Of a stretch of DNA of 38,163 nucleotides, positions 1 to 7,281 are shown piece by piece; position 1 is the first letter of the stretch, and each line of letters starts with the position of its first letter. Origin of the DNA: Ignavibacteriota bacterium (lineage in GTDB: Bacteria > Bacteroidota > Ignavibacteria > UBA10030 > UBA6906). A program made the position numbers and the translations under genes. Location of the stretch: positions 188,754-226,916 of the forward strand of contig PMNE01000065.1 of assembly GCA_003162635.1 (NCBI GenBank), given 5' to 3'. The notes beneath the pieces are model-generated. The model ran no database searches. It was not told the DNA's origin and saw nothing but the letters and a program-made list of their open reading frames with translations.

Positions 1-2
1 TC

Positions 3-104
3 GCAATCATCATTCCTTCCAGCGACACGCAGCGCATCCAGGAAGGACACATCACCGTCGGCCATATCATCTGCGCCCTCGTGGAACGGGAGATGTTCGG
101 TTGA
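3..104 (+). CDS. gmhA: D-sedoheptulose-7-phosphate isomerase, C-terminal end (partial)
   Basis: Only the last 33 codons are present; the gene begins upstream of the window. The fragment reads AIIIPSSDTQRIQEGHITVG followed by HIICALVEREMFG and a TGA stop. The T-x-R-I-Q-E-x-H motif followed by a helix ending in VE is the typical end of the SIS-fold GmhA family, which converts sedoheptulose 7-phosphate to D-glycero-D-manno-heptose 7-phosphate in the heptose branch of LPS-core or S-layer glycan synthesis. DiaA-like SIS proteins share this tail, so the exact subfamily is not certain. The stop lies just ahead of the sugar-phosphate transferase gene, which suggests one transcript. Confidence 0.72.
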   Translation, partial: AIIIPSSDTQRIQEGHITVGHIICALVEREMFG

Positions 105-118
105 CAGGGATTCCCTTC

Positions 119-1570
119 ATGCAGCCTCAACCGGTCACAGAACGCTCATCTTCGCGGCGCGGGGACCTCCTCTTCCCGCTCCTGACGGTCGTCTGCGACG
201 CCGTGGCGATCGAAACATCCTTCCTCTTCTCCTACTGGCTCCGATTCTCCAGCGGGTTGTTCGAAGCGCTCGGGTTCGCGCGGGTGGCTTCCCCCCCCAT
301 CGAGGGATATTGGCTCGGGTCGGCCGCAATGGCCGTTCTCTGGATTCTCCTGTACGCGTCGCGGAAGACGTACCGGCCGCGACGCCGCGTTGTCCTGGTC
401 GACGAGCTCATGCACGTCGCGCAAACGAACACGGTCGGCATGCTGATCGTCATGAGCGCGGCGTTCTTCTACCGGGATTTTTCCTATTCCCGGATCGTGT
501 TTGGACTTATTTGGGTCATTTCCATTCCGCTCCTCTATCTCTTCCGCGCCGGCGTCGCTTCGATCGAACGGAAGCTCCACCGCCGTGGAAGGTATCTCCG
601 CCCCGCCGTCATCATCGGGGGAGACGCCCTTGCCGACAATATTTTTGTCAGATTGCAGCATCATCCATCGTTCGGCTTCGACATTGCCGGGTACTTTTCC
701 GATTCTGCCGCACCGGAAGGACTGGCCCTTGCCGGGGAAAAGTGCCTGGGACCAATCGCGGCGGCACCGGAGTACATCATTGAACATAACGTGGAAATCG
801 TGTTCATTGCCCTCCGCGCAGGCGAGCATCACCGGCTCTCGGCGCTTGTCACTGCGTGCGTGGGGATCAACGTTGAATTCATGATGGTTCCCGACATCAT
901 GGACATCCTGACGAGCAATCTCCGGATGGCGGAATACGAGGGACTCCCCTTTCTGCGACTGAAGAGAAATCCCATCACCATGTGGGGGCGGATCACCAAG
1001 AGAATCTTTGATGTCGTTGTCTCCAGCGTGACCCTCATCGTGCTTTCCCCCGCTTTTCTCGTCATCGCACTTTTCATCAAGCTCGATTCGCGCGGTCCGG
1101 TGTTCTTCAGGCAGAAACGGGTCGGATTGGACGGCAGCGAGTTTACGATGTACAAATTCCGTTCCATGGCCCAGGGATCGGAGCGGTTTGACGCACATGC
1201 CCGTCTTGGCATTCGGAATGATCCCCGGCAGACCACGGTGGGGTCATTCCTGCGAAGGATGAGTCTGGACGAACTGCCGCAGATCTACAACGTGTGGAAG
1301 GGAGAGATGAGCCTGGTAGGCCCCCGTCCTGAACGGACGCAGTTTGTCGAGGAGTTTCAACAGGTGGTGCCGAAATATCTGGACCGACACCGTGTGAAGA
1401 CGGGATTGACCGGCTGGGCGCAGGTGAACGGCTTTCGGGGGGATACATCATTGGAGGAACGCATACGATACGACCTGTACTACATCGAGAACTGGTCGCT
1501 CGCGTTCGACATCAGAATACTCCTGAAGACGCTGAGGGCCTCCCTGGTGTCCCGGAGATTGGAGTACTAG
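119..1570 (+). CDS. Undecaprenyl-phosphate sugar phosphotransferase (WcaJ/bacterial sugar transferase family)
   Basis: A 483-residue membrane protein of the polyprenyl-phosphate hexose-1-phosphate transferase family, which starts a glycan chain by moving a sugar phosphate from a nucleotide sugar to undecaprenyl phosphate. About four hydrophobic segments fill residues 15-150, then a CoA-binding-like middle domain, then the catalytic bacterial sugar transferase domain from about 294 to the end. That domain has the re-entrant helix at about 296-320, the FFRQKRVG and YKFRSM motifs, the DELPQ acidic pair, LVGPRPE, and the closing TGLTGWAQVNG block. The ATG at 119 has an AGGGA element 8 nt upstream. 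A TTG at 101, overlapping the gmhA stop, would add six residues and has its own GGGAG. A C8 tract at 291-298 falls inside the gene. It directly follows gmhA and precedes a small membrane protein gene by 2 nt, so it probably initiates an exopolysaccharide or O-antigen-like polymer; the sugar used cannot be told. Confidence 0.9.
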   Translation: MQPQPVTERSSSRRGDLLFPLLTVVCDAVAIETSFLFSYWLRFSSGLFEALGFARVASPPIEGYWLGSAAMAVLWILLYASRKTYRPRRRVVLVDELMHVAQTNTVGMLIVMSAAFFYRDFSYSRIVFGLIWVISIPLLYLFRAGVASIERKLHRRGRYLRPAVIIGGDALADNIFVRLQHHPSFGFDIAGYFSDSAAPEGLALAGEKCLGPIAAAPEYIIEHNVEIVFIALRAGEHHRLSALVTACVGINVEFMMVPDIMDILTSNLRMAEYEGLPFLRLKRNPITMWGRITKRIFDVVVSSVTLIVLSPAFLVIALFIKLDSRGPVFFRQKRVGLDGSEFTMYKFRSMAQGSERFDAHARLGIRNDPRQTTVGSFLRRMSLDELPQIYNVWKGEMSLVGPRPERTQFVEEFQQVVPKYLDRHRVKTGLTGWAQVNGFRGDTSLEERIRYDLYYIENWSLAFDIRILLKTLRASLVSRRLEY

Positions 1571-1572
1571 CC

Positions 1573-1893
1573 ATGGTTCCGCTCATCGTATTCTACATTC
1601 ACGTTGTCTTCCTGGCCGCAGCGTTTACGACGCGATGGCAGGAAGAGGGTTGGGGAGAGGGGCTGCTTGCGGTTTTTTTTGTGGCGCTGATCTTCTTTGT
1701 CGGATGGAGCATGACCTCGTTCGTCGTGAAGATGATCATGCCGCCCGAGGGGCTGGGAATTGCTTTCGACAGGGATGCGGCGTCGCTGGCGCTGCTCGCC
1801 CTCGGGGAAGCGGTCTTCTACTACTTCTATCTCCGAAACGAGTCCGCTGAGCCGCCGGAGGAGACCCGAAACATCCCGCAGGCGGGGGAGTAG
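1573..1893 (+). CDS. Small hypothetical membrane protein
   Basis: A 106-residue protein I do not recognise. It has three strongly hydrophobic stretches (about residues 2-18, 28-53 and 68-86) and a short charged C-terminal tail rich in Glu and Pro, so it is probably an integral inner-membrane protein. The ATG follows the stop of the sugar-phosphate transferase gene by 2 nt and has a GGAG about 9 nt upstream, which argues for co-transcription and translational coupling. A link to the glycan pathway is inferred only from position. Base composition matches its neighbours. Confidence 0.7.
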   Translation: MVPLIVFYIHVVFLAAAFTTRWQEEGWGEGLLAVFFVALIFFVGWSMTSFVVKMIMPPEGLGIAFDRDAASLALLALGEAVFYYFYLRNESAEPPEETRNIPQAGE

Positions 1894-1908
1894 TCCCGGC
1901 CGGACATG

Positions 1909-1964
1909 AGAAAGCCGGGGAGGTCTTCGATCGCACATGCATCGTCAACCCCACCCGGCTTCTT
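1909..1964. terminator. Possible bidirectional terminator hairpin
   Basis: A near-perfect inverted repeat has one arm AGAAAGCCGGG at 1909-1919 and the other CCCGGCTTCTT at 1954-1964, separated by about 34 nt. It sits in the 106-nt gap between two convergent transcription units (small membrane protein on plus, SPOR gene on minus), where a shared terminator is expected. There is no long T-run and the loop is long, so this is tentative. Confidence 0.35.
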
Positions 1965-1999
1965 GAAACATTGTCTCAGGCACCCGATGGCATCAGGAG

Positions 2000-2737
2000 C
2001 TACTTCCCGCCCGCCTTCGCAACCCAGATTTGTCCGGCAACCGACTTCGAGAGCTGGTCTGCGGCCTGCTTCGCTTCCTTCGAAGTTTCATATCTCCCCA
2101 CGCGTACCCGGTACCAATTCTCCCCTGCGATCGTCGCGTCTTCCACGAAGGCGCTCATGCCCGCCGCACTAAGCCGGGCGGCCTGCTTTTCGGCCGTCGC
2201 CCTGCTCATCCACGACGAGACCTGGACAGTAAACATACCGCTCCCCGACGGAGGTGGAGTGAAATTCTGTGCCGCCTCCGTAGTGGATCCCGCTTTTGAC
2301 CTTCCCTTCACCTTCGTCGGCTTCGACGCATTCGCCGTCTTGGAGGCCGCCGCATTTGCGGGGGGATTCGGTTCAGTTGCAATATCCGGCGTCGGGGTGG
2401 AACCAGGCGCCGATTCCGTTCCAGCGGGGGGCGGAGCCGCTCCCGCGTCGGTCGTGGCAACCTGCGCATCCGGGAGCGGCAAATCGTTGTCCATCGTTGC
2501 CGTCACCTTCGGCACTTTCTTCCCCCACAGATGAATCACCTTGAAATAGTTAAGAGCGAATACCCCAAGACCGACGGCCAGCAGAAGGACGAGCACTATA
2601 ATGAGTGTCGATGACTTGCTGCCGCCTTCTCCTCCCCCCACATCACGCAACGTCGGCGGGGGGGCGACAGACTGATCCGAGTCAAGGGGATTGGAATCTT
2701 CCTCAAACTCGTCATCCCTGAGGTTCAATTTCGGCAT
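2000..2737 (-). CDS. SPOR-domain membrane protein
   Basis: A 245-residue bitopic protein with an acidic, Pro-rich cytoplasmic N-terminus, one transmembrane helix at about residues 43-64, a low-complexity Ala/Pro/Lys linker, and a C-terminal SPOR domain from about residue 170. The SPOR domain shows the usual pattern FTVQVSSW ... AEKQAARL ... WYRVRVGRYET ... AKQAADQL. SPOR domains bind denuded peptidoglycan glycan strands at division sites (FtsN, DedD, DamX and many unnamed proteins), so a role in septation or cell-wall remodelling is likely. The start is well supported: ATG at 2737 with a strong AAGGAGGAGG just upstream. It is a single-gene unit with its own promoter. It is not clearly FtsN itself. 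Confidence 0.88.
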   Translation of the reverse strand: MPKLNLRDDEFEEDSNPLDSDQSVAPPPTLRDVGGGEGGSKSSTLIIVLVLLLAVGLGVFALNYFKVIHLWGKKVPKVTATMDNDLPLPDAQVATTDAGAAPPPAGTESAPGSTPTPDIATEPNPPANAAASKTANASKPTKVKGRSKAGSTTEAAQNFTPPPSGSGMFTVQVSSWMSRATAEKQAARLSAAGMSAFVEDATIAGENWYRVRVGRYETSKEAKQAADQLSKSVAGQIWVAKAGGK

Positions 2738-2890
2738 GATGCTTTCCTCCTCCTTAGGTTATAAAAACTTCATCACGCTGCAATCCAAATTCACGAACCT
2801 CTGCGATTCCTCTTGCATGCCGCCGGAACCGGAGAGTCGGTCCAGACCTATCACTTAAAGTAAATGTTCAACTGTCCGCCTTAGTGGCTT

Positions 2891-2919
2891 AATTTAGTAT
2901 GAAAACCCTTTGAAGTCAA
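2891..2919 (-). promoter_or_regulatory. Sigma-70-type promoter for the SPOR gene
   Basis: On the minus strand TTGACT (plus 2914-2919) and TAAATT (plus 2891-2896) are separated by exactly 17 bp in a locally AT-rich stretch. The predicted start near 2884 gives a leader of about 145 nt before the ATG at 2737, longer than other leaders in this window. Confidence 0.7.
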
Positions 2920-3133
2920 GCGCCAGGTCGTTCACTATGATTTTTGGAACAAAAAGCGGCCTGATTCGGGATGGATTCGCATAATTGCGCCAATTGCCAA
3001 AAGAAAGCTACCCCCGGCCATGCCACAGCCACGGCTTTATCCACCGTTTGCCGGAGAGCATAGATGATGGATACCGGCTCTCAGAGCAGGGACGCTTCCC
3101 ACAACGAAAGTCCCTTAAGCCGGGCTGTTCTCC
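2920..3133. other. Gene-free gap with several hairpins between holA and the SPOR promoter
   Basis: No open frame with coding character and no recognisable tRNA or riboswitch is seen. On the minus strand it holds several possible stems: AGGGAC/GTCCCT (plus 3088-3093 with 3110-3115), GAGAGC/GCTCTC (3054-3059 with 3077-3082), and a TTTTTG/CAAAAA stem near 2940-2960. None is followed by a clean T-run. It may hold the 3-prime end of the long upstream operon transcript, or a small structured RNA. Confidence 0.4.
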
Positions 3134-4198
3134 TCATACTCCCGCATCGGCCTCCCGGTCCCCCGCCGTGAGGTCTCGATCCGGATCGTCGGCACCGCAC
3201 AACCGGAGTACCAGCACCTGCATGATCTGCCGTGAATCCGATGACGAGGATGATTTCATCGATTCGTCCGCTTCACCGAGGAGCAGGAATGCCCGCTCGA
3301 TGTCGGCAGGAGAAGTTGCCTCGAGCGCCTCGGCAAAATCCCTGAAGAAGTACGGGCTGATACGGGCGAGAGAGGCCTGGTCCTTTGTCGGGGTTCCCCG
3401 GCGGCGGAGATCATGGAGTTTCCAGAGGGTCGCAAAGTACGATGTAAGCGAAGCAATGATGATGGGCGTCCGTTCCCCCGCCTCCAGCATCCGTTCGAGG
3501 ATGGTGACGGCCTGGGCGGTCTGCCGTCGTCCGATCATCCTCTGGAGTTCAAAGACACTGAATTCCTTCGAAAGACCGACGACAGCGGCAACATCATCCT
3601 CCGTCAGATCTTTCCGATCGCCGGCATACACGAACAGCTTCTCGAGCTCGTTGGCAATGTCACGCAACGACGAGCCGATGGAAGCGGCAAGGAGTCTGGT
3701 TCCTTCCCCGTTCAGTTGTCGGCCGCTGCGCGCCACGCGTGCAGAGATCCAGGAAGGGAGCTGGTTGTCGTAGAGTCGTCGGAATTCAAAGGCGGCCCCC
3801 GATTTCCGCAGCGTCGAGAACGGCTTTCGCCGGAGATCGGGTTTGATACCCGTCAGGAGAAGACAGGTGGTCGCTGACGGGTGGTCGATGTACGCTGCGA
3901 GGATTTCCGCATCGTGTCCCCCCATTTTGTCCACGTCACGCACCACAACCACCCTTCGTTCGGCCATCATGGGAAACGACGAAGCACAGTCGACGATATC
4001 CCTGGCGTCCGCGTCTCCCCCCTGCAGGACATCGAGGTTGAATCCCCGGTCTCCCCCCGCAAGCGCTCTTTCGAGGATTGATTGCAGGGCCTCTTCGACG
4101 AGGAGGTCTTCCTCGCCGTAGAGCAGGTACACCGGGTGAATCTCACCCTCCAGAAGTGAGATCTCCCCCCCGGCCCTTTTTGAAACTTCGCGCAGCAT
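3134..4198 (-). CDS. holA: DNA polymerase III subunit delta
   Basis: A 354-residue protein close to the usual length of HolA (about 340). Delta opens the beta sliding clamp as part of the clamp loader. The N-terminal signature VYLLYGEEDLLVEEAL at about residues 23-38 is typical of HolA. It is followed by the conserved RRVVVVRDVDKM stretch, the FEFRRLYDNQLPSWI region, and the helical collar domain ending with the repeated LLGEADESMKSS block. The ATG at 4198 lies 6 nt after the stop of the cyclophilin gene with no clear Shine-Dalgarno, so translation is probably coupled. It is the last gene of the long minus-strand run beginning with rne. Confidence 0.87.
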   Translation of the reverse strand: MLREVSKRAGGEISLLEGEIHPVYLLYGEEDLLVEEALQSILERALAGGDRGFNLDVLQGGDADARDIVDCASSFPMMAERRVVVVRDVDKMGGHDAEILAAYIDHPSATTCLLLTGIKPDLRRKPFSTLRKSGAAFEFRRLYDNQLPSWISARVARSGRQLNGEGTRLLAASIGSSLRDIANELEKLFVYAGDRKDLTEDDVAAVVGLSKEFSVFELQRMIGRRQTAQAVTILERMLEAGERTPIIIASLTSYFATLWKLHDLRRRGTPTKDQASLARISPYFFRDFAEALEATSPADIERAFLLLGEADESMKSSSSSDSRQIMQVLVLRLCGADDPDRDLTAGDREADAGV

Positions 4199-4204
4199 TC
4201 GCGG

Positions 4205-4867
4205 CTACTTTTTCTCCGGCTCCGGATACCGGTGGATGGTAAGGTGTTTGATCACGATCGGGCTCTTCGGTCTTCCGTCGGTCGGACCCAGTTCAGGCGT
4301 GATTGCAGCCTGCCCGATCGCATCAACGACATCGAGTCCCGCGATCACCTTGCCGAAAATGCTATAGTCTTTTGGCAGACGGGTAATGTCATCCAACATG
4401 ATGAAGAACTGGCTTGTCCCCGTACTCGGCCGCCCCTTGTTCGCCATCGCCAGCACTCCCTTCATGTATCCCGCCTTGTACGAGGAGGTGGAAGGATCCA
4501 GCTCATCGTCAAGCGGCTTCCCTGTGAAGGTCTTTCCCCCCGTCCCTTTTCCCGTCGGGTCTCCTCCCTGTATGACGAATCCCTTGGAGATCCGATGAAA
4601 GATAACTCCGTCATAGTAATGCTCTTCCGCGAGACCGACAAAATTCGCAACGGTCTTCGGCGCGTCCCCGGGATACAGTTCCGCTTCCATGGTTCCCATG
4701 CTCGTCTCCAGCACGGCAAAGATCCCGTGACGTTCGACTGTCGTTGTGTCCGTTTTCACGTTCGACATCTTTGCTTTGTCCTCCACTGATGGATGGGAAC
4801 ACCCGAGAAGAAGCGCAGCAGAGAGAATGCTCGCGATGCCGGGTATGAGTACATGTCCATAACGCAT
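4205..4867 (-). CDS. Cyclophilin-type peptidyl-prolyl isomerase, lipoprotein
   Basis: A 220-residue protein with a lipoprotein signal: hydrophobic stretch then LLLGC, with the lipidated Cys at about residue 23. The rest is a single cyclophilin domain (about 48-213) that interconverts cis and trans prolyl bonds during folding of exported proteins. Visible motifs are FHRISKGFVIQGGDPTGKG, GVLAMANKGRPSTGTSQFFI and FGKVIAGLDVVDAI, covering the catalytic Arg, the Gln and the Phe of the active site. AAGGAG lies 7-8 nt before the ATG at 4867. It sits between an outer-membrane barrel gene and holA, which fits a periplasmic chaperone role; inner versus outer membrane anchoring cannot be decided. Confidence 0.9.
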   Translation of the reverse strand: MRYGHVLIPGIASILSAALLLGCSHPSVEDKAKMSNVKTDTTTVERHGIFAVLETSMGTMEAELYPGDAPKTVANFVGLAEEHYYDGVIFHRISKGFVIQGGDPTGKGTGGKTFTGKPLDDELDPSTSSYKAGYMKGVLAMANKGRPSTGTSQFFIMLDDITRLPKDYSIFGKVIAGLDVVDAIGQAAITPELGPTDGRPKSPIVIKHLTIHRYPEPEKK

Positions 4868-4887
4868 ACGTCGTCTCCTTGGAATGG

Positions 4888-5565
4888 TCAGAAGAAATAG
4901 CTGAGGCCCAAGCGGGCGCCTGCACCGAAGAAGTTCATCGTCACTGCCGAACCGTCTGCGTTGCGGCCGGGGACCATCCCTTCGGCGTTGGTCAGCGTGC
5001 CGATGAACGACCAGCGGATGTTTCCGCCGAGAAATGCTTCCAGGTGATCGCCGAACGCCGTGTTCGCTTCCATTTCAAGCACGAAGCCCGGTCCCTTTGC
5101 CGTATAGGACTCCCCTGAAAGGTACGAGTATTTTTCAGAATAGGAACCGAAATGATATCCTCCGCCTGCACCGCATTTCACATCAAAGGACCCCTCGTCC
5201 ACAATGATATATTGCAGGATCACCGAGGGCATATGCACCGTGAGGCCGAAATCGGCCTGACCGTATCCGCCATCGACCGTCGTCGACCACGTAAGGTACG
5301 CATACTCCGCTTTGAGCATCCATCGTTGGGAGAGCGGATACGCCGCCGCCCCAAAGAACTCGCCGGCAGCGTGAAATGGGGAGAGGCGTTCGGACGGGAT
5401 GGCGGTGACATTCACCAGCGCCACGATATCCTTCGGCGCCAGGTAGGACACCCCCATGCCGGCGCTCAGCGATCCCCTCGGCGCGGTTTCTCCCTGTGCT
5501 TCCCCCCTGACGGCAAGGGTGCAAAGAGCAGCCAGCAAGGCAACCATCCGGGCATGCCCTTTCAT
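4888..5565 (-). CDS. Probable outer-membrane beta-barrel protein
   Basis: A 225-residue protein with an N-terminal signal peptide (cleavage near residue 23, after GEA). The mature part is made of alternating amphipathic strands rich in Tyr, Phe and Gly, such as MLKAEYAYLTW, FDVKCGAGGGYHFGSYSEKY and FVLEMEANTAFG. It ends in GARLGLSYFF, with the terminal aromatic residue typical of BAM-assembled barrels. This suggests a small barrel of about eight strands, similar in type to OmpW/porin-family proteins. No specific family is recognised and the function is unknown. AAGGAG lies 7 nt before the ATG. It overlaps the upstream flippase-like gene by 4 nt (ATGA), so the two are translationally coupled. 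Confidence 0.72.
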   Translation of the reverse strand: MKGHARMVALLAALCTLAVRGEAQGETAPRGSLSAGMGVSYLAPKDIVALVNVTAIPSERLSPFHAAGEFFGAAAYPLSQRWMLKAEYAYLTWSTTVDGGYGQADFGLTVHMPSVILQYIIVDEGSFDVKCGAGGGYHFGSYSEKYSYLSGESYTAKGPGFVLEMEANTAFGDHLEAFLGGNIRWSFIGTLTNAEGMVPGRNADGSAVTMNFFGAGARLGLSYFF

Positions 5566-6614
5566 GCGTCATCTCCTTCTTTCTGTGCAAACATGCCGGC
5601 TGACCCGATCTGGTCATGCAGGAAGTAGTACAGCCCGATGATCGTCACGCCAATATAGCCCGCGGCATGCGTCACCGTGGCATAGCTCAGTGCCACCACG
5701 GGATCGACCCCGAACAGCTTCATGAGCGTCTGCGAAGTAAACACGTGGTAGCTCCCTGTCCCACCGGGAGTCGGCATCGCGACACCGATGCTCGATATGG
5801 TCTGGACGACGACGGCAGCGCCGAGGCCCAGCGAACCGAGGCCGAACGCAAAGAAAGCCACGTACACCATGAGAATATACAGGAACCATACGACCATGCT
5901 CGTCAGAATGATGACGACAAAGTTCGCGGGATTCTTCAGGAAGAGAAACCCATCCAGGAATGCATGGACAGTGCGCTGGAGGCGCATCTCGAAGGGGGCG
6001 GGCAGCCATCGCCCCATGCCTCGCATCACGACATCGGTCCAATCCCGGCGCACCATGAACACGACAAGGATCGCGAGTCCGCCCCCGGTCACAAGCGTCA
6101 CGACGATGCCGGCCCGTTGGAGCCACGGAAACGAATCGAGGAGGGGGCCATCATAGACGAACGGCAGAAGGACGACCAGGAAGAGAAACGTAAAAGTATC
6201 GATGATCCTTTCGACCACGATCGTCCCGAGAGCGGAAGATTTCGATATCCTCTCCAGTCGGCCGATCACATAGGGACGCACCAATTCCCCGGCCCGCGGC
6301 AGCACATTATTGAAGAGGTAGCCGATCATGACGCCGGAGAAGAGATGACGCAGGCCGATTTTCGGCTTGATGGGATCGAGGAGGAAGCGCCAGCGGAAGG
6401 CGCGGACAAGATGGCTGGCAAGGAGGCAGACAAAGCTGAGGCCGATCCACCAATAGTTCGCCTCCCGCAGGGACGCCAGGAGCCGGGGGCCATCGGTTCC
6501 CCGGAATGCGATCCAGAGGAAAAGAACGGTCAGCAGGACGCTGATCGCATACTGCAGACCGCGCCGCCCGGTCAGCCAGACGGACCGGGGACGCGGAGAG
6601 AGATCCTGGACCAC
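5562..6614 (-). CDS. Flippase-like integral membrane protein (LPG synthase TM / UPF0104 family)
   Basis: A 350-residue polytopic protein with about eight to nine hydrophobic helices and the hallmarks of the lysylphosphatidylglycerol-synthase transmembrane domain family: an early LVRAFRWRFLL segment, then GYLFNNVLPRAGELVRPYVI, and a late GVAMPTPGGTGSYHVF. Family members move or modify lipids or lipid-linked sugars; members without the soluble synthetase domain, like this one, are usually annotated only as flippase-like. The start is a GTG at 6614 with AAGGAGG only 4 nt upstream. It lies between lolA and the barrel gene, in an envelope context. Confidence 0.85.
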   Translation of the reverse strand: MVQDLSPRPRSVWLTGRRGLQYAISVLLTVLFLWIAFRGTDGPRLLASLREANYWWIGLSFVCLLASHLVRAFRWRFLLDPIKPKIGLRHLFSGVMIGYLFNNVLPRAGELVRPYVIGRLERISKSSALGTIVVERIIDTFTFLFLVVLLPFVYDGPLLDSFPWLQRAGIVVTLVTGGGLAILVVFMVRRDWTDVVMRGMGRWLPAPFEMRLQRTVHAFLDGFLFLKNPANFVVIILTSMVVWFLYILMVYVAFFAFGLGSLGLGAAVVVQTISSIGVAMPTPGGTGSYHVFTSQTLMKLFGVDPVVALSYATVTHAAGYIGVTIIGLYYFLHDQIGSAGMFAQKEGDDA

Positions 6615-6623
6615 AAAACCTCC

Positions 6624-7271
6624 TTAGCGCAGATCGATGACGTCGGTGCCTTCCTGAGCGGTGAACGTAAAGCGCGAGTCGGGAATACCGCTGTTGATGG
6701 AATAGCTGTTGACGGTGTACGTGGTTTCCTTGCCGCTGGATTCCGCCAGCTCCGCCTTGCGGACGAGCCAGTCCTCGGGGTCGATCCAGAGCTTCAACGC
6801 CGTCACCGCCGATCGCTCCTCTCCGCGCGGCACGAGTTTGAGAACGACCATCTCGATCCCGTCAAGTTTTTCGCGTCCCAGCAGCGAGGCGGCAAAATCG
6901 CCGGGCGCCCCTGCCAGGATGCGCTCCGGGGTGAGGGCGCGTTCGTCGGGCCTGTAGGTATCGACGGTCACCTGGTTGTTTGCTTTGGAGTACGACCACA
7001 CCGTTGTCCCGTCCGTCACCACGGTACGGTCATCCATCTCGATCCGGTACTTGTGCCCCTTCTTCAACAGGAGCGAGCCGGTCGCATTCTGTTCAATCTT
7101 CGCCACGGAGAGACGTGTTCGTCGCGTGAACGACAGCTCGGCATCCTTCACCTCCTGGTACTTCCTCCGGACATGAGCGAGTATCTCCTCCGGCGAATCC
7201 GCGGCGAAGACAGGGGACACGCATGCCGCGGTCACCAGCGCCAGCACCAACCGTTCCATCACTCTCCTCAT
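6624..7271 (-). CDS. lolA: Outer-membrane lipoprotein carrier protein LolA
   Basis: A 215-residue periplasmic protein with a clear signal peptide (cleavage near residue 23, after VFA). The LolA fold is recognisable from EILAHVRRKYQEVKDAELSF, a GSLLLKKGHKYRIE strand pair, the DGTTVWSYSKANNQV block and a C-terminal KLWIDPEDWLVRKAEL strand. LolA shuttles lipoproteins from LolCDE across the periplasm. A second Met (MERLVL) four residues in is a possible alternative start. It follows ftsK by 10 nt and precedes the flippase-like gene by 9 nt, consistent with one operon; ftsK-lolA adjacency is common in bacteria. Confidence 0.88.
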   Translation of the reverse strand: MRRVMERLVLALVTAACVSPVFAADSPEEILAHVRRKYQEVKDAELSFTRRTRLSVAKIEQNATGSLLLKKGHKYRIEMDDRTVVTDGTTVWSYSKANNQVTVDTYRPDERALTPERILAGAPGDFAASLLGREKLDGIEMVVLKLVPRGEERSAVTALKLWIDPEDWLVRKAELAESSGKETTYTVNSYSINSGIPDSRFTFTAQEGTDVIDLR

Positions 7272-7281
7272 CGCATCCCTT

